NCBI RefSeq assembly: GCF_026013605.1
Contig: NZ_JAPDPJ010000010.1
Span: forward strand, 50,356-114,355
Direction: 5' to 3'
Source of the DNA: Plebeiibacterium sediminum
Lineage (GTDB): Bacteria > Bacteroidota > Bacteroidia > Bacteroidales > Marinilabiliaceae
DNA: 64,000 bases
Below are positions 34,756 through 42,668 of the stretch, piece after piece (the first letter of the stretch is position 1; each line of letters begins with the position of its first letter). The notes under the pieces were generated by a model. That model saw only the letters and a list, made by a program, of their open reading frames with translations, made no database searches and was not told the origin of the DNA. A program made the translations under genes and the position numbers.

Positions 34756-34795
34756 AAAAGCGTCCCTTTTACTTATAAATAAAAGGGACGCTTTT
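34752..34795 (-). terminator. Terminator of the aminopeptidase P gene
   Basis: A perfect 16-bp stem, AAAAGCGTCCCTTTTA (34756-34771) with TAAAAGGGACGCTTTT (34780-34795), has an 8-base loop; on the reverse strand it runs into a T tract. It lies 33 bases past the gene's stop codon. Confidence 0.9.
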
Positions 34796-34828
34796 GTATA
34801 AAATATCAACTGTATTATTGTAAAGATG

Positions 34829-36223
34829 TTATTTTCCTGATTGAACCATAGCTTCAACATCTTCCGGATTGATAGGAATTCTCTCTCCTAAAACACGGCT
34901 TCCGGTTTCTGTAATTAATACATCATCTTCTATTCTGATTCCACCAAAACCTTTGTAAGTTTCCACCATTTCGTAGTTAATGAAATCAGTGAATTTCTTT
35001 TCTGATTTAAATTGATCAATAAGGTCAGGAATAAAATACATTCCAGGCTCATTGGTAACAACAAAATTAGGTTGAAGTCTTCTTCCTAATCTTAGCGCTG
35101 CCAATCCAAATTGAGTACTTGGCTGAATCTCTTCATCAAAACCTACTAATCTTTGGTCGTAATCTTCCATATCATGAACATCGAGTCCAATCATGTGACC
35201 TAAACCATGAGGCATAAATAAAGCATGGGCGCCTTGTGCTACAGCTTCATCAACATCACCTTTCATTAAGCCTAATGACTTCAACCCTTCGGTCATGGTT
35301 TTAGCTGCAATTAAGTGAACTTCTTTATAAGTAATTCCTGGTTTAGTTGCGGCTAATGCTGCGTTGTTTGTATCAACAACTATTTGGTAAATATCTTTTT
35401 GCTTGCTGGTAAATTTACCTCCAACAGGAGATGTTCTGGTATGGTCAGTAGCGTAATGTAATGGAGATTCACTACCTGCATCTACCAACAATAAATCACC
35501 TGATTTTAATGTGTTGGGATGAACATGGTTGTGTAAAGTTTCCCCTCTTACAGAACAGATGATTGGGAACGAAATTGGTCCGCCACCAGACATAGATACG
35601 CCTTCTAAAATACCAGTAATTTGTTGTTCAGTCACTCCCGGATGAGCCATTTTCATAGCTGTAGTATGCATTTGGTATGCAACAGCCATATGACGCTCCA
35701 TTTCTTCAATTTCGCCAGGCTCTTTAATTGATCGTAAACTAACGCAGGCTTTGATGAATTCTATTGAATGCATCTCTTTTACCTTTAGCGGATTCACGTT
35801 AAGAAGATCTCCTATCTTAAGTATGTTTTCGCCTCTGTAAGGAGGTGTAAAATGAACCTTTCTTCCTTGTTGGTGAGCTTTACTAACGATTTCTTTTAAT
35901 TTTGATAAAGGATGAGTTTGAGTAACTCCAACTTTAAGTGCATTATCTTTTAATTTGGGCTGTGGGCCCATCCATATAATATCATCAATATCAAAATCGT
36001 TTCCAAATAGTATTTCTTCTCCGCTTTCAAAATCAATTACTGCAGCTAATCCCTGGTAGTCTAATCCAAAAAAATAAAGAAAAGTACTGTCTTGTCTAAA
36101 GTGATAAGTATTATCCGGATAATTCATGGCGGCATCAATATTTCCTAAAATCAGGGCGATGCCTTTATTCATTTTATCTTTTAAACGTTGTCTTCTGTTG
36201 ATGTATATATCTTTGCTAAACAT
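34829..36223 (-). CDS. Xaa-Pro aminopeptidase (aminopeptidase P, M24B)
   Basis: 464 residues from the ATG at 36223. A start 13 codons further upstream is excluded if the -7 box at 36262-36269 is used, since it would lie at or before transcription start. The N-terminal creatinase-like domain (MFSKDIYINRRQRLKDKM) is followed by the pita-bread domain with metal ligands in LLVDAGSESPLHYATDHTRT, MPHGLGHMIGLDVHD, FVVTNEPGMYF and IRIEDDVLIT. It removes N-terminal residues before proline. No signal peptide, so cytosolic. It is a single-gene unit. Confidence 0.93.
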   Translation of the reverse strand: MFSKDIYINRRQRLKDKMNKGIALILGNIDAAMNYPDNTYHFRQDSTFLYFFGLDYQGLAAVIDFESGEEILFGNDFDIDDIIWMGPQPKLKDNALKVGVTQTHPLSKLKEIVSKAHQQGRKVHFTPPYRGENILKIGDLLNVNPLKVKEMHSIEFIKACVSLRSIKEPGEIEEMERHMAVAYQMHTTAMKMAHPGVTEQQITGILEGVSMSGGGPISFPIICSVRGETLHNHVHPNTLKSGDLLLVDAGSESPLHYATDHTRTSPVGGKFTSKQKDIYQIVVDTNNAALAATKPGITYKEVHLIAAKTMTEGLKSLGLMKGDVDEAVAQGAHALFMPHGLGHMIGLDVHDMEDYDQRLVGFDEEIQPSTQFGLAALRLGRRLQPNFVVTNEPGMYFIPDLIDQFKSEKKFTDFINYEMVETYKGFGGIRIEDDVLITETGSRVLGERIPINPEDVEAMVQSGK

Positions 36224-36261
36224 AGTATTAAATTTTGTGCAATTTAATGAAAGTGGGGGCA

Positions 36262-36269
36262 CAAAAATA
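36262..36269 (-). promoter_or_regulatory. -7 promoter box of the aminopeptidase P gene
   Basis: The reverse strand reads TATTTTTG followed by TGCCCCC, matching TAnnTTTG. It places transcription start about 30 bases before the ATG at 36223 and decides that start. The upstream -33 box is not clear. Confidence 0.6.
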
Positions 36270-36324
36270 TGTTTTAGATCAGTAAAATGGCTGTTTTTCT
36301 ATAATGGGCCTCATAAAATGGGCG

Positions 36325-37011
36325 TTAGCCGTGTTCAGATATCTGCACTAACTTTTTGTAAGATACAATTTCAATGGCTTTACCAAATATTTTAATGATA
36401 CCATCTTTTCTAAACTCCGTTAGCGCACGAATAACATTTTCTGTCGTCATACCAATGTATTCTGCTATTTCTTTTCGGCTAACAGGTAACTCATAGTAAT
36501 CGCTATTGTATATATCGTTTCTAAAATGCAATAGAACATAGGCTATTCTACCACGTAGATTGCGTTTTCTGATTTGTAATGATTCGTTGATAACAGCATC
36601 ACTTACTTTACTCATTTTTTCAAGTATTCCCATTGCAAACGGTCCATTGTTTTGTAATAGTTTTTTTACATCGTGTATGGAAATATTGCAAGTTGTTGAT
36701 TCGTCAATGGCCATTACTGAATAGCTGTAGGTGTTTTGAGAGAATACACTTAGAAGGCTCACGAAATCAAAGGGTTTTGCAAAGGATAGTATTTGCTCTT
36801 TGCCATCTGTGTTGGTTACATATAGCTTTACCAGTCCGCTCTTTAAATAAATAAATTCATTAATTGTAGTTCCTTGTTCAATGATGCAGTCGCCCTTGTC
36901 GTAATTTTTTTCAACACGACTTCCACAAAGACTCATGATTTCTTTTGAAGTTACATTATGAAAAAATAGCTCTTTAAGTTCGCATTTATCGCAACTGCAT
37001 TCCTGATTCAT
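36325..37011 (-). CDS. Crp/Fnr family regulator with FNR-like cysteines
   Basis: 228 residues. Residues 10-125 form the cNMP-binding-like roll and 150-215 the winged helix (VSRKEIAEYIGMTTENVIRA). Cysteines C5, C7 and C10 (MNQECSCDKC) plus C108 (DESTTCNISI, at the place of FNR Cys122) suggest an oxygen-sensitive iron-sulfur cluster. In the recognition helix, Glu and Arg of the FNR E-xx-S-R pattern are kept, while the Ser is Ile. It is divergent from the sulfur gene cluster, and the shared spacer holds an FNR-type palindrome, so it probably controls that cluster according to redox state. Confidence 0.85.
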   Translation of the reverse strand: MNQECSCDKCELKELFFHNVTSKEIMSLCGSRVEKNYDKGDCIIEQGTTINEFIYLKSGLVKLYVTNTDGKEQILSFAKPFDFVSLLSVFSQNTYSYSVMAIDESTTCNISIHDVKKLLQNNGPFAMGILEKMSKVSDAVINESLQIRKRNLRGRIAYVLLHFRNDIYNSDYYELPVSRKEIAEYIGMTTENVIRALTEFRKDGIIKIFGKAIEIVSYKKLVQISEHG

Positions 37012-37045
37012 AAGGTACGATTTAAGTATTATTTATAACGATGAA

Positions 37046-37059
37046 TTGATATATATCAT
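37046..37059. promoter_or_regulatory. FNR-type palindrome in the divergent spacer
   Basis: TTGATATATATCAT matches the known FNR site TTGAT-N4-ATCAA at 9 of 10 positions. It lies 35 bases before the Crp/Fnr start and about 170 before the sulfur genes. A second dyad TGATATATCA (37124-37133) with shorter spacing lies nearer the sulfur genes. Confidence 0.55.
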
Positions 37060-37231
37060 AAACTGATATTTATTACCTGTTGATGTATTATACAATTAAA
37101 CTGAGTTAGTTAACTTTCATATGTGATATATCAAAATACACAAAATATTACAGAATTAAAAGAGATGGCGTTATTGGTTGAGGAGGACTTAGCGAAGAAT
37201 ATTAAAAGTGTTAACGATAAATGATAAACAC

Positions 37232-38470
37232 ATGAAGAAGATAGTAATACTAGGTGGAGGTACAGCAGGAACCATGATGGCAAATAAATTGCGAAACGCA
37301 CTTGAAAGAGATGAGTGGGATATTACTATTGTGGACCAATTTCGTACGCATTATTATCAGCCTGGGTTTTTATTTATACCATTTGGAATTTACCATGAAA
37401 GAGATGTTAAAAAGCCAAAGAGCAGTTTTTTTCCTGTGGGTGTAAATGTTCTGTATACCGGAATTGATAAGGTGGATGCGGATAATAAAAAGGTGCTGCT
37501 GGAGGGTGGAAAAGTGTTGTTTTACGATTTCCTGATTATCGCAACAGGAACAAAAACATGCCCTGAAGAAACTCCGGGACTTAAGGAACAGCTTTGGTAT
37601 AAGGATATTTTTGATTTTTATACCATTGAAGGTGCATTGGCTTTACAGAAGCATTTTAAAAGCTGGCAGGGAGGTAAGTTGGTAATGGCTATTACTGAAA
37701 TTCCGTATAAATGTCCGGTAGCTCCTCTTGAATTTGTGTTTCTGGCAGAAGAGTTTTTTACCAAAAAAGGAATTAGGGATAAGGTAGATATCACTATTGT
37801 TACACCAATGGCAGGAGTATTTACCAAGCCTATAGCTACTAAGATGTTGTCGGAGTTGCTTGTTGAAAAAAATATAAATGTTGTTGCCGACTTTTATATC
37901 GAAAGGATAGATAATGAGAAGAAAGCACTGGTTTCATACGATGAGCGGGAAGTGCCATTTGATACATTAACTATTGTACCAGTAAATATGGGTGATAAAA
38001 TGGTGGAAAGAAGTGGGCTTGGTGATGATTTGAATTTTGTATTTACCAATAAGCATACGTTGCAGCAAAGAGATCATGAAGAGATCTTTGTGATAGGAGA
38101 TGCGGCCAATCTGCCAACATCTAAAGCCGGATCAGTGGCTCATTTTGCATCAGAAATATTGTTTGACAATTTAATGAATGCAATAGAAGGTCGTCCGTTA
38201 ACGGCTCACTTCGATGGTCATGCTAACTGTTATATCGAAACCGGCTATGGTAAAGGTGCTTTAATTGATTTTAATTATGATACAGAACCACTTCCGGGAA
38301 CTTTTCCTTTGCCTGGAATCGGTCCGTTTGGTTTGTTGAAAAACACCAAAATCAACCACTATGGTAAAATCATGTTTCGATGGATTTACTGGCATTTGTT
38401 GTTGAAAGGGAAAGAGCTTCCTGTGGAGGCAGAGATGACTATGGCTGGTAAAAAAAGAGTTACTTTTTAA
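37232..38470 (+). CDS. Sulfide:quinone oxidoreductase-like FAD-dependent oxidoreductase
   Basis: 412 residues from the ATG at 37232 (an upstream in-frame GTG is unlikely). FAD motif VILGGGTAGTMMANKL at the N-terminus, ATGTKTCPEE after the central strand, and IFVIGDAANLPTSKAGSVAH near 285-305. SQR-like features are PYKCPVAPLE (C161) and ANCYIETGYG (C333), plus an extra C110; the third canonical SQR cysteine is not obvious. The C-terminal part (about 370-405) has amphipathic helices that could anchor to the membrane. It would oxidise sulfide and reduce quinone. First gene of a four-gene sulfur cluster. Confidence 0.8.
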   Translation: MKKIVILGGGTAGTMMANKLRNALERDEWDITIVDQFRTHYYQPGFLFIPFGIYHERDVKKPKSSFFPVGVNVLYTGIDKVDADNKKVLLEGGKVLFYDFLIIATGTKTCPEETPGLKEQLWYKDIFDFYTIEGALALQKHFKSWQGGKLVMAITEIPYKCPVAPLEFVFLAEEFFTKKGIRDKVDITIVTPMAGVFTKPIATKMLSELLVEKNINVVADFYIERIDNEKKALVSYDEREVPFDTLTIVPVNMGDKMVERSGLGDDLNFVFTNKHTLQQRDHEEIFVIGDAANLPTSKAGSVAHFASEILFDNLMNAIEGRPLTAHFDGHANCYIETGYGKGALIDFNYDTEPLPGTFPLPGIGPFGLLKNTKINHYGKIMFRWIYWHLLLKGKELPVEAEMTMAGKKRVTF

Positions 38471-38481
38471 ATGGCCGGGTT

Positions 38482-39159
38482 ATGGATGATCAAAATATGC
38501 AATCACAAATAAATGAACTTAATCGTAAGATGGATTTGGTTCTTGAATCTCTGAATCAGCAAAATAGAAAAGCAGAAAGCGTGGAAGATTTATTTGCTGA
38601 CCTACAGATTGTTGGTAAGGATTTGTATGATACCGCAGTTGTTGAGCTTGAAAATCAGCAGGTGGAACTGGATATAGATCAGTTAAAATTTCTGGGATTA
38701 AAACTCCTGAATAATATTAATGATATAACAGTAATGTTATCTGTATTTGAAAGTACGGTTGATTTTGCCAGGGATGCTGGTCCGCTGGTGGGAGAGTCGA
38801 TTATTGATATGACGAAAAAACTTCATGAATTTGAGAAGAAGGGTTATTTCGAATTTTTTGCAGAAATGGGTAAGGTCATTGATAATTTAATATCTCATTA
38901 CTCCAAAGAGGATGTGACGAGGTTAGCTGATCATATTGTTCTTATAGTGGATACCATGCGCAAAATGACGCAGCCGGATATGATGTTGTCTATTCAAAAT
39001 GCCTTGGATATCTATCAAACTATGGATCAGAAAAAAGTTCCGGAATATTCCCTGTTTAAATTAATGAGGGAAATGAATAAACCCGAAATGAAAAAGATGA
39101 TGGGTGTGGCAGTCACTTTTATGAAGCGCTTATCAAAGGATAAAGAAATAAAGCAATGA
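38482..39159 (+). CDS. DUF1641 domain protein of the sulfur cluster
   Basis: 225 residues. Mostly helical, with DUF1641 features: a start rich in coiled-coil pattern (MQSQINELNRKMDLVLESLN), then TVMLSVFESTVDFARDAGPL and a C-terminal MREMNKPEMKKMMGVAVTFM. DUF1641 proteins commonly accompany SQR-like or formate dehydrogenase genes; their job is unknown, perhaps an assembly or membrane partner. It begins 11 bases after the SQR-like gene. Confidence 0.8.
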   Translation: MDDQNMQSQINELNRKMDLVLESLNQQNRKAESVEDLFADLQIVGKDLYDTAVVELENQQVELDIDQLKFLGLKLLNNINDITVMLSVFESTVDFARDAGPLVGESIIDMTKKLHEFEKKGYFEFFAEMGKVIDNLISHYSKEDVTRLADHIVLIVDTMRKMTQPDMMLSIQNALDIYQTMDQKKVPEYSLFKLMREMNKPEMKKMMGVAVTFMKRLSKDKEIKQ

Positions 39160-39197
39160 GTTGGTTAATGGTTATTAATAGATAAAGTTTTTAAGTT

Positions 39198-39509
39198 ATG
39201 GGACAAAAGGTAATTGCTAATAAAACTATTGATGTTAATGATGAGGGATATATGACAGATCCTTCTCAATGGGATAAAGATGTTGCTTCTGCTCTTGCAG
39301 AGGAAATAGGGATAGAGTTATCGGATAAACACTTTGAAGTACTGGACTATCTACGTGAAAAATTTAAGGAGGGAGAAGTATTGACTATTCGTAAAGTTGG
39401 AAAGTCTGGTATTGTTGATATTAAAGGCTTGTATCAGCTGTTTCCGGGAGGACCGCTAAAGTATTCATCTAAAATTGCAGGTATTCCTAAACCAGCAAGT
39501 TGTGTGTAA
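39198..39509 (+). CDS. DsrC/TusE family sulfur carrier
   Basis: 103 residues. GYMTDPSQWDKDVASALA at the start and LYQLFPGGPLKYSSKIAGIP with a final KPASCV are the DsrC fold and arm. The penultimate cysteine (C102, CysA) is present, but the second arm cysteine found in true DsrC, about 11 residues earlier, is serine here. That makes it TusE-like: it can carry a persulfide but probably not form the DsrC trisulfide. It presumably accepts sulfur from the DsrE-like protein or from SQR products. Confidence 0.88.
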   Translation: MGQKVIANKTIDVNDEGYMTDPSQWDKDVASALAEEIGIELSDKHFEVLDYLREKFKEGEVLTIRKVGKSGIVDIKGLYQLFPGGPLKYSSKIAGIPKPASCV

Positions 39510-39535
39510 GTTTTGAGCTAACGTAAAGAATTGAG

Positions 39536-40039
39536 ATGATGGTGAAAGAAGAACAACCTTTAAAGAAAGTATGCATTATATGTGCTAAGGGAGCAATTGA
39601 AGATGTATATGCAACGTTAGTTTTGGCTAATGGTGCTGTGATGGAAGGGATCGAGGCTAAACTGTTTTTTACTTTTTTTGGCCTGGATGCAATAACAAAA
39701 AAGTATATGAATAAATTACATACAGCCACAGTTGGAAATCCTGCCATGCGAATGCCCGGAGGACTTGCATTTCCTACATGGTTAGGCGCTATACCTGGCG
39801 TTGAAGGTGGCGTGTCGTCAATGATGAGGAAACAAATGGATGAGTTGGATATTCCTCCTGTTGACGAATTTTTAGAGATGATTACAGCTGGAGGTGGAGA
39901 GATTTATGCCTGTAAATTGGCCATGGATATGTTTAAATTGACAAAGGAAGATTTGTATGAGGATGTTAGTGCAGTGCTTACTGTGGGCGAGTTTTATGCT
40001 ATGTGTGGAGGTGAGCATACTCAAATAATTTTTACTTAG
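39536..40039 (+). CDS. DsrE/DsrF-like family protein (DsrE2-like)
   Basis: 167 residues. The fold starts KKVCIICAKGAIEDVYATLV, and the protein has AKLFFTFFGLDAI and a likely sulfur-binding cysteine in GGEIYACKLAMDMF (about residue 125). Proteins of this branch move sulfane sulfur between carriers such as TusA and DsrC; no tusA is in this cluster. It begins 26 bases after the DsrC/TusE gene and ends the sulfur unit. Confidence 0.82.
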   Translation: MMVKEEQPLKKVCIICAKGAIEDVYATLVLANGAVMEGIEAKLFFTFFGLDAITKKYMNKLHTATVGNPAMRMPGGLAFPTWLGAIPGVEGGVSSMMRKQMDELDIPPVDEFLEMITAGGGEIYACKLAMDMFKLTKEDLYEDVSAVLTVGEFYAMCGGEHTQIIFT

Positions 40040-40180
40040 TAGTGATGCTTGAGATTATTTACTGCAATAACTGAGATTTTAATTGTGTGATTGAATATAA
40101 TGTATTCAAAGATGGATAGATGTAGTTTTGTTTTAGTAGTGTTTTTGCAAGTATAATCTTTTAGTATAGAATGGGAGGTT

Positions 40181-40210
40181 AAAAGCCGTGGCTGTTAAGT
40201 TGCGGCTTTT
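40181..40210. terminator. Terminator between the sulfur cluster and pxpC
   Basis: AAAAGCCG (40181-40188) pairs with CGGCTTTT (40203-40210), with a few inner pairs. It sits between convergent genes and can serve both strands. Confidence 0.75.
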
Positions 40211-40213
40211 ATG

Positions 40214-41149
40214 TTATAAGTGCCTGAATAATTTTTCTCGTTCTTTTAAGATTTTATGTGCGTAGTCGAGTTTTACATGTGTAAAATAAATTTCATCCGA
40301 TGGTTTTAATTGTCCAAATAAGGGAAGGTCTGCAGTAATTACATTGGCAATCTTAGTGTATCCACCAACTGTTTGTCTGTCTGCAAGCATAACGATGGGT
40401 TTGCCATCTCCCGGAACCTGAATGGCACCGTTACATATGCCTGATGAAATAATATCAGCTCCCTGTTTGTGTTTAATTTCAGGTCCATCAAGTCGATACC
40501 CCATCCTGTCACTTTTATTTGAAATGGTATATGATGAGGTCAGAAAAGTTTTTATTCCCTCGAAACTGAATCTATTCATTTCACTACCTCCAATAACCCT
40601 TATCTCCTGTTCCGGATTATAATCAAGTAATAGTTCATTTGGAATAGAGCGATGTTTGAATTTTATGCTCTTTTTTAGTGTGAAAACTTCATCTCCAGCT
40701 AAAAGTTTACGTCCATTAAATCCACCAACATTAGCTCTGGCATATGTTGAGCGACTATTCATGATAACAGGAACATCTATACCCCCTGCAAATGCAATAT
40801 AAACACGACTTCCTTTAGTAACAGGACCCATTTGTATCATGGCTCCTGCTTTAAGATGATGATTGCAATGGATCGGTTTTGATATATTATTAATGGTTAG
40901 TTCAGTTTGGCCTCCGGTTATTGCCATAATGGTATCGCTGATGATTTCGAAATGAGGTGGTAGAAAGGTAGTTTCCATGCAAGCTGCATGAGCATCGTTG
41001 CCTGCTAATTTATTGGCAAGTCTGAGAGAATACGTATCCATAGCTCCGGAAACTGGCATACCATATTGTTGGTAACCAAAACGTCCCAGGTCCTGAATCG
41101 TGGTGTATAATCCAGGATTTATAATTTTAAAGGTAGCTGTTGAATTCAT
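40214..41149 (-). CDS. pxpC: 5-oxoprolinase subunit C (biotin-dependent carboxyltransferase family)
   Basis: 311 residues. TTIQDLGRFGYQQYGMPVSG at the N-terminus, ALRLANKLAGN-like SLRLANKLAGNDAHA, GSRVYIAFAGGIDVPVIMNS and MLADRQTVGGYTKIANV are the signatures of PxpC/KipA. With PxpA and PxpB it hydrolyses 5-oxoproline (pyroglutamate) with ATP to glutamate. Its start lies within the last 23 bases of pxpB, indicating coupled translation. Confidence 0.93.
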   Translation of the reverse strand: MNSTATFKIINPGLYTTIQDLGRFGYQQYGMPVSGAMDTYSLRLANKLAGNDAHAACMETTFLPPHFEIISDTIMAITGGQTELTINNISKPIHCNHHLKAGAMIQMGPVTKGSRVYIAFAGGIDVPVIMNSRSTYARANVGGFNGRKLLAGDEVFTLKKSIKFKHRSIPNELLLDYNPEQEIRVIGGSEMNRFSFEGIKTFLTSSYTISNKSDRMGYRLDGPEIKHKQGADIISSGICNGAIQVPGDGKPIVMLADRQTVGGYTKIANVITADLPLFGQLKPSDEIYFTHVKLDYAHKILKEREKLFRHL

Positions 41150-41798
41150 TTTCAGTGATAGGATAAAATTCTATATAGTTACCCGCTTCAATTAAAAAGG
41201 GATTATCTGAAGAGGGATCAAAAAGATGAAGCGGTGTTCTTCCGATGATTTGCCATCCTCCCGGACTTTCAATTGGATATATGCCCGTTTGTGAGCCTGC
41301 AATACCAACCGATCCGGGAGCAATTTTTTCAGATGGTTTGTCTTTTCTCGGAGTAGCCAGTTTTGTATTCATTCCTCCCAGGTAGCAAAAACCCGGAGTG
41401 AATCCAAGCATATATACGAGGTATTTATTATTAGTGTGTAAGTTAATTATTTCTTCCATGTCCCGTCCAGTGTGTTTGCTAACTTCATTTATGTCTGGTC
41501 CGTATTCTCCTCCATATACTACAGGTATGCGTACTGTTTTGGGTTCAGGAAGTTTCAGATCACCTGTTTGCAGATATACTTTTTTGAGTTTACTGATTAA
41601 TTTGGGATAGTTTATAATTAGCGGATTATAATGAACAAGTATATCACAATATGAAGGGACAACCTCGGTTATTCCTTTAATTCTTTTTTTTGAGAGAAGT
41701 ATTAAATATGCACGAATACGTAAATGAATGTCTTCCGATATTTCATTCCCAAACTTTAATAAGAATGCTGAATCTCCCGATGGATAAATATTAAACAT
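41127..41798 (-). CDS. pxpB: 5-oxoprolinase subunit B
   Basis: 223 residues. PSGDSAFLLKFGNEI at the start and VYMLGFTPGFCYLGGMNTKL followed by APGSVGIAGSQTGIYPIESP are the PxpB/KipI signatures. It overlaps pxpA by 8 bases and pxpC by 23. In Bacillus the homologue also inhibits a sporulation kinase, which is irrelevant here. Confidence 0.93.
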   Translation of the reverse strand: MFNIYPSGDSAFLLKFGNEISEDIHLRIRAYLILLSKKRIKGITEVVPSYCDILVHYNPLIINYPKLISKLKKVYLQTGDLKLPEPKTVRIPVVYGGEYGPDINEVSKHTGRDMEEIINLHTNNKYLVYMLGFTPGFCYLGGMNTKLATPRKDKPSEKIAPGSVGIAGSQTGIYPIESPGGWQIIGRTPLHLFDPSSDNPFLIEAGNYIEFYPITENEFNSYL

Positions 41799-42531
41799 GA
41801 GCAGTAATCTTAATATTATTTTGAATGAGGTATTCGTATATATTTTTTGCTACAGCAATAGCATGAGGATTATCGCCATGGATGCAAAGTGATTGAGCGT
41901 TGATGATGATTTCTTTTTGATCAATTGTTTGAATCGTTTTGTGCTGGGCTATTTTCAGGGCTCTTTCTTTGCTATATTCTACATTTGTTATAACAGCACC
42001 AGGTTCCTTTCTGGGAACTAATAACCCCAGGTTTGTATATGCTCTGTCAGTAAAGGCTTCAGCTCTGAATTTCAGATTAAATTCTTTTGCAGCCATTTCC
42101 ATTTTTGAATTAGCCAGGCCAACATAAATAAGATCTTTGTTAACGGAAGCTATTGCTTCGGCAATTGCTTTTGCGATGTCAATATTGCGTGAGGCCTGAT
42201 TGTATAATGCACCATGTGGTTTTACGTGGTGTAAAGTAGCGCCTGCCTGTAAAACTTTTTGGTTGAGAATGTTGATCTGTTCTTTGGTAAGGTCTTTAAC
42301 TTCCTTGTACGACAGGCTTATATTTTTTCTTCCAAAGTTCGGTTTGTCATTATAACCCGGATGTGCACCAATAGCAACCTCATGTTGCAGCGCCAGCTGA
42401 ATGGTCTTTTCCATGATGATATCATTACCTGCATGAAAACCACAGGCTATATTTGCTGAGCTTATAAATGGCATGATGGCTTCGTCGTTACCAATACCTT
42501 CGCCTAAATCGCAATTGATATCAATTTGCAT
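41791..42531 (-). CDS. pxpA: 5-oxoprolinase subunit A (LamB/YcsF family)
   Basis: 246 residues. IDINCDLGEGIGNDEAIMPF at the N-terminus, ANIACGFHAGNDIIM and GAHPGYNDKPNFGRK are diagnostic; VKPHGALYNQA and FTDRAYTNLGLLVPR complete the active site region. First gene of pxpABC, which recycles pyroglutamate formed from glutamine or glutathione. Confidence 0.95.
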   Translation of the reverse strand: MQIDINCDLGEGIGNDEAIMPFISSANIACGFHAGNDIIMEKTIQLALQHEVAIGAHPGYNDKPNFGRKNISLSYKEVKDLTKEQINILNQKVLQAGATLHHVKPHGALYNQASRNIDIAKAIAEAIASVNKDLIYVGLANSKMEMAAKEFNLKFRAEAFTDRAYTNLGLLVPRKEPGAVITNVEYSKERALKIAQHKTIQTIDQKEIIINAQSLCIHGDNPHAIAVAKNIYEYLIQNNIKITAHV

Positions 42532-42613
42532 GAGAGTAATTACCTTTAAAAAATATGGAAGTGTAAATATAATATACTTTGATGGAAGGAGCTATCCTAG
42601 AAACCGAATAGCA

Positions 42614-42646
42614 TAAAAAAACCGAAAGCTTTAGACTTTCGGTTTT
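42614..42646 (-). terminator. Terminator of fabD
   Basis: AAAACCGAAAG (42618-42628) pairs perfectly with CTTTCGGTTTT (42636-42646), with a T run following on the reverse strand. It is 22 bases past the fabD stop. Confidence 0.88.
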
Positions 42647-42668
42647 CACTAAAAAATATTTTGAAAGA

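Larger units (their letters stand above)
34378..34828. other. Gene-free tract with terminators and a structured repeat
   Basis: 451 bases without a gene. It holds the DUF6266 terminator (34422-34458), a 43-base imperfect direct repeat pair (34489 and 34713) framing several hairpins, and the aminopeptidase P terminator (34752-34795). Confidence 0.6.

Noticed and set aside
36224..36262. Longer start for aminopeptidase P
   Set aside because: The upstream ATG lies at the predicted promoter box, before transcription can start; the family begins at the ATG at 36223.
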